Source: JBCCFX01 sp039029515
GTDB taxonomy: Bacteria > Planctomycetota > Phycisphaerae > Phycisphaerales > SM1A02
Length of the DNA: 14,844 nt
Assembly: GCA_039029515.1 (NCBI GenBank)
Contig: JBCCFX010000085.1
Coordinates: 1 to 14,844 of the forward strand
Direction: 5' to 3'
The position numbers and the translations under genes were made by a program. The notes under the pieces were generated by a model. That model did not search any database. It had not been told where the DNA came from and saw only the letters and a program-made list of their open reading frames with translations. Below are positions 7,559 to 14,695 of the stretch, in pieces (position 1 is the first letter of the stretch; each line of letters starts with the position of its first letter).

Positions 7559-7812
7559 GACTTGCTCCGATTGATCTTCAGAATCTTCGAGTGCTGCTTC
7601 TTAAGCGCTTTGAGGTCCTTTCGGAGCTTGCACTTCTTCGGGACTTGGAGAACAAGTTGTTTCTGGTCTCTCATCGCCATGAACAGAAGCAATCGAATCT
7701 GGTACGTCGCCCGCAACTCCGAACACGCCTTGATGAGACCGAACGAGCTCTCGTCAACCCAGCTGGGTTTCGAGCCACGCGGAGTCTTATGTTGTGTCGC
7801 CTGGTCGTCCAT
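7555..7812 (-). CDS. Small basic protein of unknown function
   Basis: An 85-residue protein I do not recognise. The first 20 residues are polar (MDDQATQHKTPRGSKPSWVD). A helical or mixed middle (SFGLIKACSELRATYQIRLLLFMAMRDQ) is followed by a very Lys-rich end (VPKKCKLRKDLKALKKQHSKILKINRSKS). Its TGA overlaps the ATG of the Imm70-like gene. An AAGAG about three bases before the ATG at 7812 is a weak ribosome site; the frame continues upstream to 7980 but there runs through a repeat, so the short form is preferred. The middle recalls small RelE/HigB toxins loosely (LRATYQIRLLLF), and the position ahead of an immunity gene would fit a toxin or a toxin remnant, but neither is established. Confidence 0.5.
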   Translation of the reverse strand: MDDQATQHKTPRGSKPSWVDESSFGLIKACSELRATYQIRLLLFMAMRDQKQLVLQVPKKCKLRKDLKALKKQHSKILKINRSKS

Positions 7813-7873
7813 AACTCTTGATGCTAACAAACGATGACACGTTGGCGAGTGACTTGATATCTCACAGCTCTGA

Positions 7874-7901
7874 TTCAGGCAGGCTGACAAGCCAGACCTA
7901 C
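7874..7901 (-). repeat. GTAG-headed REP-like hairpin (copy 2, inverted)
   Basis: Read on the minus strand it begins GTAGGTCTGGCTTG and ends CAGCCTGCCTGAA. It differs from the plus-strand element at 7018-7045 at three of 28 positions, and two of these spoil the stem. The two copies flank the Imm70 pair in opposite orientations. A further, much weaker GTAG...GGCATC remnant precedes it at about 7911-7940. Confidence 0.55.
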
Positions 7902-7985
7902 AGCAATGCAGATGCCGAGTCGCCGCGGTGGCCCTGTCTACAAGAGTGTGCCCTCGCTCGCGCTTGGGCCTCGTCTCCATTCAAG

Positions 7986-8017
7986 GCACGCCGGCCCCGC
8001 GAACGGGACCGGCGTGC
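7986..8017 (-). terminator. Terminator-like hairpin of the GC..PCLCPI protein gene
   Basis: GCACGCCGG (7986-7994) pairs with CCGGCGTGC (8009-8017), and CCC (7996-7998) with GGG (8005-8007), around a six-base loop. The one internal mismatch is C.A in plus-strand RNA but becomes a G.U pair in minus-strand RNA, giving an unbroken 13-pair stem for the leftward transcript. It lies 31 bases after the stop at 8048. Only a short T-rich stretch follows. Confidence 0.6.
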
Positions 8018-8047
8018 TAGATGATTCATCAATACAAACGACGAGAC

Positions 8048-9040
8048 TTATGGCGTTCCCGCCTGAATCAATGGCGCGGGTCGAGGCTTGAAGCTCAGAC
8101 CGAGAACCCGGTTGAAGCAGACGAAATCGTTGTCCGAAATCGAAATGCCAAACACCGGATAGTCCGCCCCGCCATCGACAAGTCCACTCGCGAACACCTC
8201 CGCCGGCGCGCCGGTGTCGCTCAGTGACAACTCCATCTCCTGCAGGAAGCCCGCAATGCCGACGATGCGCACATACCGGCCGTTGCCGATGAACGTGCGC
8301 GGCACGTGCGGGAAGTCAGCCGGGACAGCGAACGGCACCGTCTTCCACGCCACGTTCACCACCGCGAACTCCTGGTAGTTGCCGGAATCGATGAGCGGCA
8401 CGAACGTCGCTTCGCCGGTGAGATTACCGAGGAATGCGATCGGGCACAGACACGGCGGGAGGCAGCCCTGCGTCAGTGAACTTTCGTTCACGACGAGTTG
8501 TTCGACGAGCACTTCGTCCGCAGGAACGTTCGAGGCGTCGATCCCGATCTGGATGTCGTAACAGAACAGATCATTCATGTTGACGGACAAGCCGCTGATG
8601 TCGGGGAAGTCGCCGCCACCGAATTGGAGGCCGCTGTTGAATTCAACGAACGGTCCGCCATCGATGCTGAGCTTCAGTTCGATCTCATGCACCCAGCCGG
8701 CGAAGCCGCTGATGCGCGTGTACGTGCCGGACCCGGTGATCAGACGGTCCTGCGTTGCCCCGTTGCCGACGAACCAGTTGACGTCATCGACGGCGTAGGT
8801 GAACACGTTGCCGAACATACCGGTCTGCTTCAATGTGAGTGTGCCGCGAATGCCCGAGAACGAAATAGGACACAGACACGGATCGAAGCAGCCTTCGATG
8901 TAGGACGCCCCGTCGTTGAGACGGTAAATCACCTCCTGACCCTTGGGTTTCCGATCGGTCAGCGCCTGGGCTGACACCGAGGTGGTGCCGATCGACATCG
9001 CGACCGCACCGAGCACCAGTAATGCAAGACGGTTCTTCAT
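8048..9040 (-). CDS. Secreted protein with two copies of a GC..PCLCPI module, function unknown
   Basis: Protein of 330 residues. Residues 1-25 form a signal peptide (MKNRLALLVLGAVAMSIGTTSVSA, cleavage about AQA). The mature part is a tandem duplication. Module one (about 36-167) has GCFDPCLCPISF (C51, C55, C57), GSGTYTRISGFAGWVHEIELKLS, SGLQFGGGDFP and FCYD (C160). Module two (about 176-316) has GCLPPCLCPIAF (C193, C197, C199), GNGRYVRIVGIAGFLQEMELSLS, SGLVDGGADYP and VCFN (C308). Both read as beta-rich domains likely held by disulfides, with four cysteines at matching places. I recognise no named family. The start at 9040 begins directly at the signal peptide and has AGGTG just upstream; the frame extends to 9142 but the added residues are not signal-like. 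It is divergent from the kinase operon. Confidence 0.82.
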   Translation of the reverse strand: MKNRLALLVLGAVAMSIGTTSVSAQALTDRKPKGQEVIYRLNDGASYIEGCFDPCLCPISFSGIRGTLTLKQTGMFGNVFTYAVDDVNWFVGNGATQDRLITGSGTYTRISGFAGWVHEIELKLSIDGGPFVEFNSGLQFGGGDFPDISGLSVNMNDLFCYDIQIGIDASNVPADEVLVEQLVVNESSLTQGCLPPCLCPIAFLGNLTGEATFVPLIDSGNYQEFAVVNVAWKTVPFAVPADFPHVPRTFIGNGRYVRIVGIAGFLQEMELSLSDTGAPAEVFASGLVDGGADYPVFGISISDNDFVCFNRVLGLSFKPRPAPLIQAGTP

Positions 9041-9366
9041 ATGCACCTGCCTTTCCGCGGAATGTCGCGCCGCGCACTGTATCACCGGGCGACGAATGGC
9101 CAAGTGGAATTTCACCGTGATTCCCTGTGTACTCCGTGCCACAATTCACAGAGTTGGTGCGAGACGCGACATCGTCACGACTGGATGTATGTCCGCGACA
9201 ATGCTGTCACTGAATTGCTTGCGTACTACAATCCGCGTCCCGGGATGTGGCGGGGATTTCTGTCGGATTTCTCCGGCCGGTGCCAGACCCGATTGCCAGT
9301 CAGTCTTCGGTGGGCCGCGCTGCGGTGCGCCTGCGGTGGATTCAGGTCAGGGAAACGCAGCCGGCA
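9041..9366. other. Divergent intergenic region between the duplicated-module gene and the kinase operon
   Basis: This 326-base stretch should carry promoters for both sides. The kinase frame stays open back to a GTG at 9247, but the extra residues lack any feature of the family. A promoter candidate for the rightward operon is at 9204-9232. No clear box was found for the leftward gene, and no repeat or RNA element was seen. Confidence 0.5.
9204..9232 (+). promoter_or_regulatory. Candidate promoter for the kinase operon
   Basis: CTGTCA at 9204-9209 (4 of 6 to TTGACA) and TACAAT at 9227-9232 (5 of 6 to TATAAT) have an ideal spacer of 17 bases. They lie 135 bases before the kinase ATG at 9367. 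Consensus match only. Confidence 0.3.
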
Positions 9367-12264
9367 ATGGATGACGCGCAACGACAACGTGTGGATGAGG
9401 TGCTCGCCGAGGCGATGAAGAAGCCCACGGAGGAGCGCGCGGACTACGTTCGCGACGCCACGACCGGCGACGATGCCGTGCGCGATGAAGTGCTCTCGTT
9501 GCTTGAGCACATCGATCATGATGATCTGCTCGATTCGAAGCTGGAGATTCCTGCATCGGTCGTTGGCGGGACCGAGACGGTTGTCAACCCGGACCCGACT
9601 GCGCGGCCGGGCGATGCGCTCGACGACAACACGATCATCGATGAGAAGTACCGAATTCTTCAGTTCATCGGCAAAGGCGGCTTTGCGTACGTCTATCTCG
9701 CTGAAGAGTTGGCACCGCTCCGTGGCCGGCGCGTCGCGATCAAGGTCATTCGACCCGGTATGCAGCGCGATGACATCGTCGCCCGTTTCGATCAGGAACG
9801 GCAGACGATGGCCATGATGGAACATCCGGGTATCGCGCGGGCGCTTGATGCCGGCACGATGCTCAGTGGGCTGCCGTACTTCGTGATGGAGTACGTCAAA
9901 GGCCTGACCATCGTTGACTATTGCGATGAAAACAAACTGGATGTGCGCGCGCGGCTGGCGCTGTTCACCGATGTCTGCCGTGCGGTCCACCATGCGCACC
10001 AGCGCGGCGTGCTGCATCGAGACTTGAAGCCGAGCAATATTCTTGTGGGTGAGGTTGATGGCGCGCCGCGTCCGAAGGTGATCGACTTCGGCGTCGCCAA
10101 GGCACTCAACCAGCGCCTGACCGACTTCACCGTGTTCACCACGATTGGTGCGTTCATCGGGACGCCGCAATACATGAGTCCTGAGCAGGCCTCGAGTGCG
10201 GCGGCGGAGCTCGACACGCGCGCTGACGTGTATTCACTTGGTGTGATTCTCTACGAACTCCTGACCGGCGCGTTGCCGATTCCACGTGAACTCTTCATTC
10301 GCAAGAGCGTCGAGGAAATGCAGCGTGTTGTGCGCGAAGTTTCGGTTGAGAAGCCCAGTACACGAATCCTCAATGAAGATACCTCGCGACTGCGAGGAAC
10401 GGATTCGACCCATCTCGAACGAACGTTGCGGCAGGAACTGGATTGGATCCCGCTCATGGCGCTGCGCAAGGAGAAGGAACGCCGGTATGACTCCGCGCTC
10501 TCGCTGGCTCATGACATTGAGAACTACCTGAGCGATCGACCGATCATCGCGCGCCCGGATTCACGTTGGTATCACCTGCGAAAGGCTCTGAAGCGATATC
10601 GACTGGAGGCGACGGTCGCCGGCATTGTCCTCGCCGCACTGTTGATCGGCGGCATTGGGACCGGTATCGGCTTCGTGCAGAAGAGTGAAGCGCTGGAAGA
10701 GAAAGCGATCGCGCTGGACAGGACGCAACTGCTCCTGGACATGCGCGAGGCGAAAGCACTGGTGGATGAGGCCGATGCCTCATGGCCGATTCATCCCGAT
10801 TCGGTGCCGGCGATGGATGCGTGGCTTGAGCGTGCCGAGGCGCTGGTCGCACGTGAGGATGAGCTTTCTGAAGAATACTTCGGCACGTTTGGCTGGCTCG
10901 AACCGCCATTGGCGTGGACGCCACTGGATCCCGCACTGGCCAACCGCGCGACATTTCTTACGGACTACCTGAACGATCTTCAGGATACATACGACATCCA
11001 CAATCCTGAAGCGGGCGACATCGGTATCGAACGCAACGCGGTGCTGGATGTCGAGCAGCCAATTCTCCAGCAGTACGTTGATCGCCTCACGTTTCAGGCG
11101 GAGTCTCTGTTGATACGTGAACCGATGTTCTCCGAAGAAGAGCATCAATTCTCGCGCCTGCTCGCGAACATTCGCATGCTGAGTCATCCGGACTTCGGCT
11201 TGATCGACGAGGTGCGCGCGCGACGCGATGCCGCCGCTGCGTTGCATACAGTTTCTCTCGTCGATCATGCGCAGCGGTGGGACGATGCCATTACTTCCAT
11301 ACGGAACGATGACGAATGCCCGCTCTACCAGGGTCTGAGCATTGCACCGCAACTCGGTCTCGTCCCGATCGGCCGCGATCCGCAGTCTGGCTTGTGGGAG
11401 TTCTGGCATGTCGCATCCGGCGCCGAGCCTTCGCGTGATGCCAATGGCGTGCTCCAGATCAACGGCGATACCGGGATCGTGCTCGTCCTGATGCCGGGTG
11501 GCGAGTTCGTGATGGGTGCGCCCGCCGCCGATGATGGCAATGGATTCATCAAGCCCGTTGAGCGCTACGGCAAAGCGATTGAACTCGCGCCGTACTTTCT
11601 GTCCAAATACGAACTCAACCAGGGCCAATGGCTGCGTATCGCCCGCGCAATCCCGAGCGAACGGTTCTTCACGATGCGGCCAGGATCACAACCGTTACCG
11701 GCAACGCGCACGCATCCGGTTGAATCCATCACCTGGCACGATGCACAGCGGGTGATGTCACTACTTGACCTTGAGTTGCCAACGGAAGCGCAATGGGAAT
11801 TCGGCGCCCGCGGCGGCACAATGACGCTTTACTGGACGAACAGCGATGATCCGTCATCCATTCATCCATACGAGAACTTCTATGACATCAGTGCTGCGCG
11901 TTCCGGCGTGACGACGACCGAACTTGAGCCACCGACGTATGACGATGGATACCTTCGTCACGCGCCGGCAGAAGCAGGTTCGCCAAATCCGTTTGGCTTG
12001 TATCACGTTCTGGGCAATGTGCGCGAGTGGACGCGCGATCCGTATTGCGGTGGCTTTGCCGGTGGGATCAAATCCATGGATCAAACAACCGGTGCGATCA
12101 CGCCCGCGTACGCGATGGTGTGGAAATCGGTACGCGGCGGCTCGTTCGATAATGGAACACGCGACTTGCGTGTGACGCGCCGGTTCAACATGCTGCCATC
12201 AACGGGGTCGAAACTGATCGGTGTGCGCCCAAGCCGGGCGTTGGATCAGGCTAAAACACAGTGA
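9367..12264 (+). CDS. Membrane Ser/Thr protein kinase (Hanks type) with C-terminal FGE-sulfatase-like domain
   Basis: Protein of 965 residues. Residues 1-50 are the common N-terminal helix region of planctomycete kinases (RQRVDEVLAEAMKKPTEERADYV, LLEHID). The kinase domain (about 95-390) is complete: GKGGFAYV glycine loop (102-109), VAIK with K126, E144, HRDLKPSN (217-224, catalytic D219), DFG at 240-242, and SPEQ in place of APE (271-274). One membrane helix (about 414-437) is followed by a coiled linker and a helical region (440-690). At about 700-957 comes a SUMF1/FGE-type domain: MPGGEFVMGA, PVESITWHDA, LPTEAQWEFGARGG, NPFGLYHVLGNVREWTRD, VRGGSFDNGTRDLRVTRR, IGVRPSR. The cysteines that follow RGGSF in true formylglycine-generating enzymes are absent, so this is probably a binding or sensor domain. 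By the usual topology the kinase is cytoplasmic and the FGE-like part lies across the membrane. The start ATG has only a weak AGGGA about 13 bases upstream. First gene of a four-gene operon; 11 bases to the next. Confidence 0.93.
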   Translation: MDDAQRQRVDEVLAEAMKKPTEERADYVRDATTGDDAVRDEVLSLLEHIDHDDLLDSKLEIPASVVGGTETVVNPDPTARPGDALDDNTIIDEKYRILQFIGKGGFAYVYLAEELAPLRGRRVAIKVIRPGMQRDDIVARFDQERQTMAMMEHPGIARALDAGTMLSGLPYFVMEYVKGLTIVDYCDENKLDVRARLALFTDVCRAVHHAHQRGVLHRDLKPSNILVGEVDGAPRPKVIDFGVAKALNQRLTDFTVFTTIGAFIGTPQYMSPEQASSAAAELDTRADVYSLGVILYELLTGALPIPRELFIRKSVEEMQRVVREVSVEKPSTRILNEDTSRLRGTDSTHLERTLRQELDWIPLMALRKEKERRYDSALSLAHDIENYLSDRPIIARPDSRWYHLRKALKRYRLEATVAGIVLAALLIGGIGTGIGFVQKSEALEEKAIALDRTQLLLDMREAKALVDEADASWPIHPDSVPAMDAWLERAEALVAREDELSEEYFGTFGWLEPPLAWTPLDPALANRATFLTDYLNDLQDTYDIHNPEAGDIGIERNAVLDVEQPILQQYVDRLTFQAESLLIREPMFSEEEHQFSRLLANIRMLSHPDFGLIDEVRARRDAAAALHTVSLVDHAQRWDDAITSIRNDDECPLYQGLSIAPQLGLVPIGRDPQSGLWEFWHVASGAEPSRDANGVLQINGDTGIVLVLMPGGEFVMGAPAADDGNGFIKPVERYGKAIELAPYFLSKYELNQGQWLRIARAIPSERFFTMRPGSQPLPATRTHPVESITWHDAQRVMSLLDLELPTEAQWEFGARGGTMTLYWTNSDDPSSIHPYENFYDISAARSGVTTTELEPPTYDDGYLRHAPAEAGSPNPFGLYHVLGNVREWTRDPYCGGFAGGIKSMDQTTGAITPAYAMVWKSVRGGSFDNGTRDLRVTRRFNMLPSTGSKLIGVRPSRALDQAKTQ

Positions 12265-12275
12265 GAGGAGTTCAC

Positions 12276-12977
12276 ATGACAATGCGCCACCAGATCCTGT
12301 TGTTCGGATGTTGCCTGCTCGTCGTGCTGACGATGTCCATGGTTGGATGTGAGCCGGCCCGGAGCGCGCAAGCGTCAGCGCCAATGGCATCTTCTGATGT
12401 CGTTCAGAGCGATGCCGTATTCGCAGCGCAAGCCGCGGCTGAAGCGACTGACATGTGGCCTGACCGTTCGTCACAGTTTCGTTCATTCAATCCGACGAAC
12501 GGTTGCGATGTGCTCGTCAAGGCCAAGAGCTCGTATCGCGGCAGCGCGGGCGTGGACTATCGCTGGCATGAGTACTCCGTCGATTCCAACGATGATTCGC
12601 TCTTGACGATCGAGGTGTATGAGCTCACACATCGATCTGGCACCAACCAGAAGGTTAACGGCGTCAAGGTCGCGTATGTGTTTGATGCGCCGGGCGGCAC
12701 ATCTATTCACAAGGCCGATGCAACGCCGCGCACGAGTCCGGCTGCAGCGTCGTTTGTGCTGACCGTGCCGCTGAACAGGCCGAGAGCTCCGCATGAATTG
12801 CCTTGTTCCTTCGTGGGAAATTGGGACGCCAAACCAAGTGGCTTCAAATGCTATGCAGATCCCGTCCCGGCCGGACGGTATTACCGACATCCTGAAATGA
12901 CCATGGAACGCGCAGGTTCGCGCCTGTACCTGCACATCGCGTACCAGTTTTCCATGCTTCGTATCGAAATCAAATAA
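12276..12977 (+). CDS. PTNGCDV-family lipoprotein A, function unknown
   Basis: Protein of 233 residues. Its N-terminus is a lipoprotein signal with lipobox SMVGC (lipidated C25), followed by an Ala/Ser-rich linker to about 68. NPTNGCDVLV (72-81) opens the conserved domain. Later shared points are AASFVLTVPLNRPRAPHEL, SFVGNWD, and the end LYLHIAYQFSMLRIEIK. The same landmarks in the same order occur in the next two genes, so the three are diverged tandem paralogues. It alone has extra cysteines (LPCSF, FKCYAD). I recognise no named family; the strand pattern suggests a small beta-sandwich at the cell surface or in the periplasm. GAGAGGAG lies five bases before the ATG and overlaps the kinase stop, so it is cotranscribed with the kinase. 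Confidence 0.85.
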   Translation: MTMRHQILLFGCCLLVVLTMSMVGCEPARSAQASAPMASSDVVQSDAVFAAQAAAEATDMWPDRSSQFRSFNPTNGCDVLVKAKSSYRGSAGVDYRWHEYSVDSNDDSLLTIEVYELTHRSGTNQKVNGVKVAYVFDAPGGTSIHKADATPRTSPAAASFVLTVPLNRPRAPHELPCSFVGNWDAKPSGFKCYADPVPAGRYYRHPEMTMERAGSRLYLHIAYQFSMLRIEIK

Positions 12978-13004
12978 CTCACGAATCTACTCAGGGGAAT
13001 CACC

Positions 13005-13598
13005 ATGAAGACATTTTTGTCTGCCAGCGTGCTCTGCGCGGCGGCCGTTCTGACCGGCTGCAACACCGATTCATCCATGCGGAAGAGCACCGGCGTGGAC
13101 TTTGAACCAGCCAAGATTCTCACCAACCCAACCAATGGTTGTGATGTCTATGTGCGCGCGGAGGATACATACGGGAGCGACGAGAAAGTCGGCTACCGAA
13201 CGCAGGAATATGTCGAGGGCGCCGCAGGCGGCGGCACTGCTGATCTCACGTTCAACCTGTACGGCCTGAGCTACAACGGTGGTACACCCACGACACAGGT
13301 AGATCAGGCATATAAGTTCAGCAGTACGGTCCGAACGGCGACCGTTAAGCCGCTCGGCACGAACTACGCAAGCTTTACGCTGGCCGTTCCGACCGTTAAG
13401 TCGGATGATGACGTGCACACGGTCGATGTGTCGTTCTCAGGGAACTGGGACGTTTCGTCCAATACGACCGTCACCGCGACGACTCGGAAGACCGTCAATC
13501 CGAAGCTGACGCCTGATGTGTATATCAAGCGCAAGACCGGCAAGCACGAAATCAAGATTCAGTACTACTACTCGACGATCACAATCGTGCTCGAGTGA
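13005..13598 (+). CDS. PTNGCDV-family lipoprotein B, function unknown
   Basis: Protein of 197 residues with lipobox VLTGC (C19). The linker is short; NPTNGCDVYVRAEDTYG starts at residue 41. Then come GYRTQEYVEG, TADLTFNLYGL, ASFTLAVPTVKSDDDVHTVDVSFSGNWDV, a Thr/Lys-rich loop (NTTVTATTRKTVN), and a C-terminal strand pair KHEIKIQYYYSTITIVLE. Apart from the lipidated cysteine, the only cysteine of the mature protein is C46 in PTNGCDV. AGGGGA at 12993-12998 precedes the ATG by six bases; the gap to the gene before is 27 bases. Paralogue of its two neighbours; role unknown. Confidence 0.85.
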   Translation: MKTFLSASVLCAAAVLTGCNTDSSMRKSTGVDFEPAKILTNPTNGCDVYVRAEDTYGSDEKVGYRTQEYVEGAAGGGTADLTFNLYGLSYNGGTPTTQVDQAYKFSSTVRTATVKPLGTNYASFTLAVPTVKSDDDVHTVDVSFSGNWDVSSNTTVTATTRKTVNPKLTPDVYIKRKTGKHEIKIQYYYSTITIVLE

Positions 13599-13634
13599 GC
13601 CCATGAACCCGTTTCTTTTCACAGGGGAGTTTGC

Positions 13635-14252
13635 ATGAATATTCGAGTCTTTACGATTGGTACTGCGAGCCTGCTCGCACCGCTTCTGCTTATGCCGGCG
13701 ATGTCACCACAGGATGCGGTTGTCGCTGACGATGTCGTCGCAACCATCACCGTCGACCCGACAAACGGATGCGACGTGAAGGTGATTTCCAAGGATGATG
13801 TCCGCGGTGAATACGACATTCCCGCAATCACGGTGGAGTACGAAGGTGAAGATGAACGTGACGATGCGTTTGATACGCTCGCCATTGATTTCCTCGGCAC
13901 AATGGACGATGACGATGGCACTCCCATGCCCGTGGCCATGGCATTTGATGGATATGGCAGCCCATCTCAGGAAGGGCGCGCGACACTGTTGCACGAACAC
14001 TCGGCACGAGATTTCGCTCAATTCAAGATCTGGAACTTCCCGGATGACTCTGCATCGCGATTTCATGAACTCAACATCGCGTTCTACGGGAATGGATGGA
14101 CAACGCGGCCCAGCTTGAGCCGGATCGAAGCACGCCGTCTGTCGACACTGCAGACTCCGCCGAGTGTCACGGTTAATCATCGCGCGAAAGACCTGCTGCT
14201 GACCGTCGCCTATCGGTACTCAGTGTTCGAGGTGGTAGTCACGCCGGAGTGA
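13635..14252 (+). CDS. PTNGCDV-family exported protein C, function unknown
   Basis: Protein of 205 residues. The N-terminus (MNIRVFTIGTASLLAPLLLMPAMS) is a signal peptide without a lipobox, so unlike its two paralogues it should be released or held in another way. DPTNGCDVKVISKDD begins at residue 41. It is more acidic than the others (EYEGEDERDD, GTMDDDDGTP). Shared landmarks are YDIPAITVEYEG, FAQFKIWNFPDDSASRFHELNIAFYGNGW, and the C-terminal VNHRAKDLLLTVAYRYSVFEVVV. Its only cysteine is the one in PTNGCDV. AGGGGAG at 13623-13629 lies five bases before the ATG; 36 bases separate it from gene B. Last gene of the operon, with a strong terminator 22 bases on. Confidence 0.85.
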   Translation: MNIRVFTIGTASLLAPLLLMPAMSPQDAVVADDVVATITVDPTNGCDVKVISKDDVRGEYDIPAITVEYEGEDERDDAFDTLAIDFLGTMDDDDGTPMPVAMAFDGYGSPSQEGRATLLHEHSARDFAQFKIWNFPDDSASRFHELNIAFYGNGWTTRPSLSRIEARRLSTLQTPPSVTVNHRAKDLLLTVAYRYSVFEVVVTPE

Positions 14253-14274
14253 ATTCTCAACGTTGACACACCCG

Positions 14275-14300
14275 CGCCCCTCACTCGAGGGGCGTTTTTT
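14275..14300 (+). terminator. Strong Rho-independent terminator of the kinase operon
   Basis: CGCCCCTC (14275-14282) pairs perfectly with GAGGGGCG (14287-14294) around ACTC, followed by six T. It ends the four-gene operon. Confidence 0.92.
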
Positions 14301-14301
14301 C

Positions 14302-14320
14302 TAGCTATCAGCTGTCAGCT
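14302..14320. repeat. Heptanucleotide array after the operon terminator
   Basis: TAGCTAT, CAGCTGT and CAGCT give 2.7 units of the consensus YRGCTRT, the same as the TGGCTGT array at 6931-6955. It begins two bases after the T-run of the terminator. Confidence 0.6.
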
Positions 14321-14328
14321 CCAAAAGC

Positions 14329-14370
14329 GAGTCGACCCCGGCCTCACGCAATGGAGACCGAGGTTGACTC
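14329..14370. repeat. Long imperfect inverted repeat
   Basis: Seventeen-base arms (14329-14345 and 14354-14370) match at 14 of 17 positions around the loop ACGCAATG, with ends GAGTC and GACTC. All three mismatches are transitions, as expected of an old hairpin drifting by G.U steps. It could be a second stop signal or a small mobile hairpin; no target duplication was recognised. Confidence 0.5.
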
Positions 14371-14430
14371 AGGTTCAGGATTCCTGGAGACGGAGTTGTG
14401 GTTCTCGAGGAAAGAAGGTGAATCCTCTCT

Positions 14431-14695
14431 ATGAGTGATCTGCGCGCGGGACACCGATCTCTCAGTTGCGTCCGAGATTTCTCAACCTTTTTCCTCCATG
14501 TCTCTCGCAGCCTCCGCGGTCTTGGTGTCCGTCCTCCTCACCGTCCGACCCACTGCGGCCAATCCCGAACCCGTGATACGAAGAACCCCGGCATACGCCG
14601 GGGCATCTTCACCGGATAGGGCCCTTACGGTGTGACCTGACCCCGCAACGCAACGGGGCCTCTCATGAGTGATCTGCTCGGAAACGAGATTTCTC
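14431..14695 (+). repeat. Pair of short direct repeats ATGAGTGATCTGC / CGAGATTTCTC
   Basis: ATGAGTGATCTGC occurs at 14431-14443 and 14666-14678. Each copy is followed by CGAGATTTCTC, at 14473-14483 and 14685-14695. The two blocks keep their order but with different spacing, so the unit is a degenerate repeated element or an old duplication with an internal deletion. Confidence 0.5.

Noticed and set aside
7813..7980. Longer 141-residue form of the small basic protein
   Set aside because: The extension runs through the REP-like copy at 7874-7901 and reads as non-coding.
9041..9142. Upstream start for the GC..PCLCPI protein
   Set aside because: The signal peptide begins exactly at 9040; the extra residues would bury it.
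9247..9366. Kinase start at GTG 9247
   Set aside because: The extra 40 residues have no family resemblance, while ATG 9367 begins the usual N-terminal region of such kinases.
14431..14635. Short plus-strand frames after the operon, and a 39-codon frame from 14666
   Set aside because: They start at the repeated ATGAGTGATCTGC and cross hairpins; composition is not protein-like.
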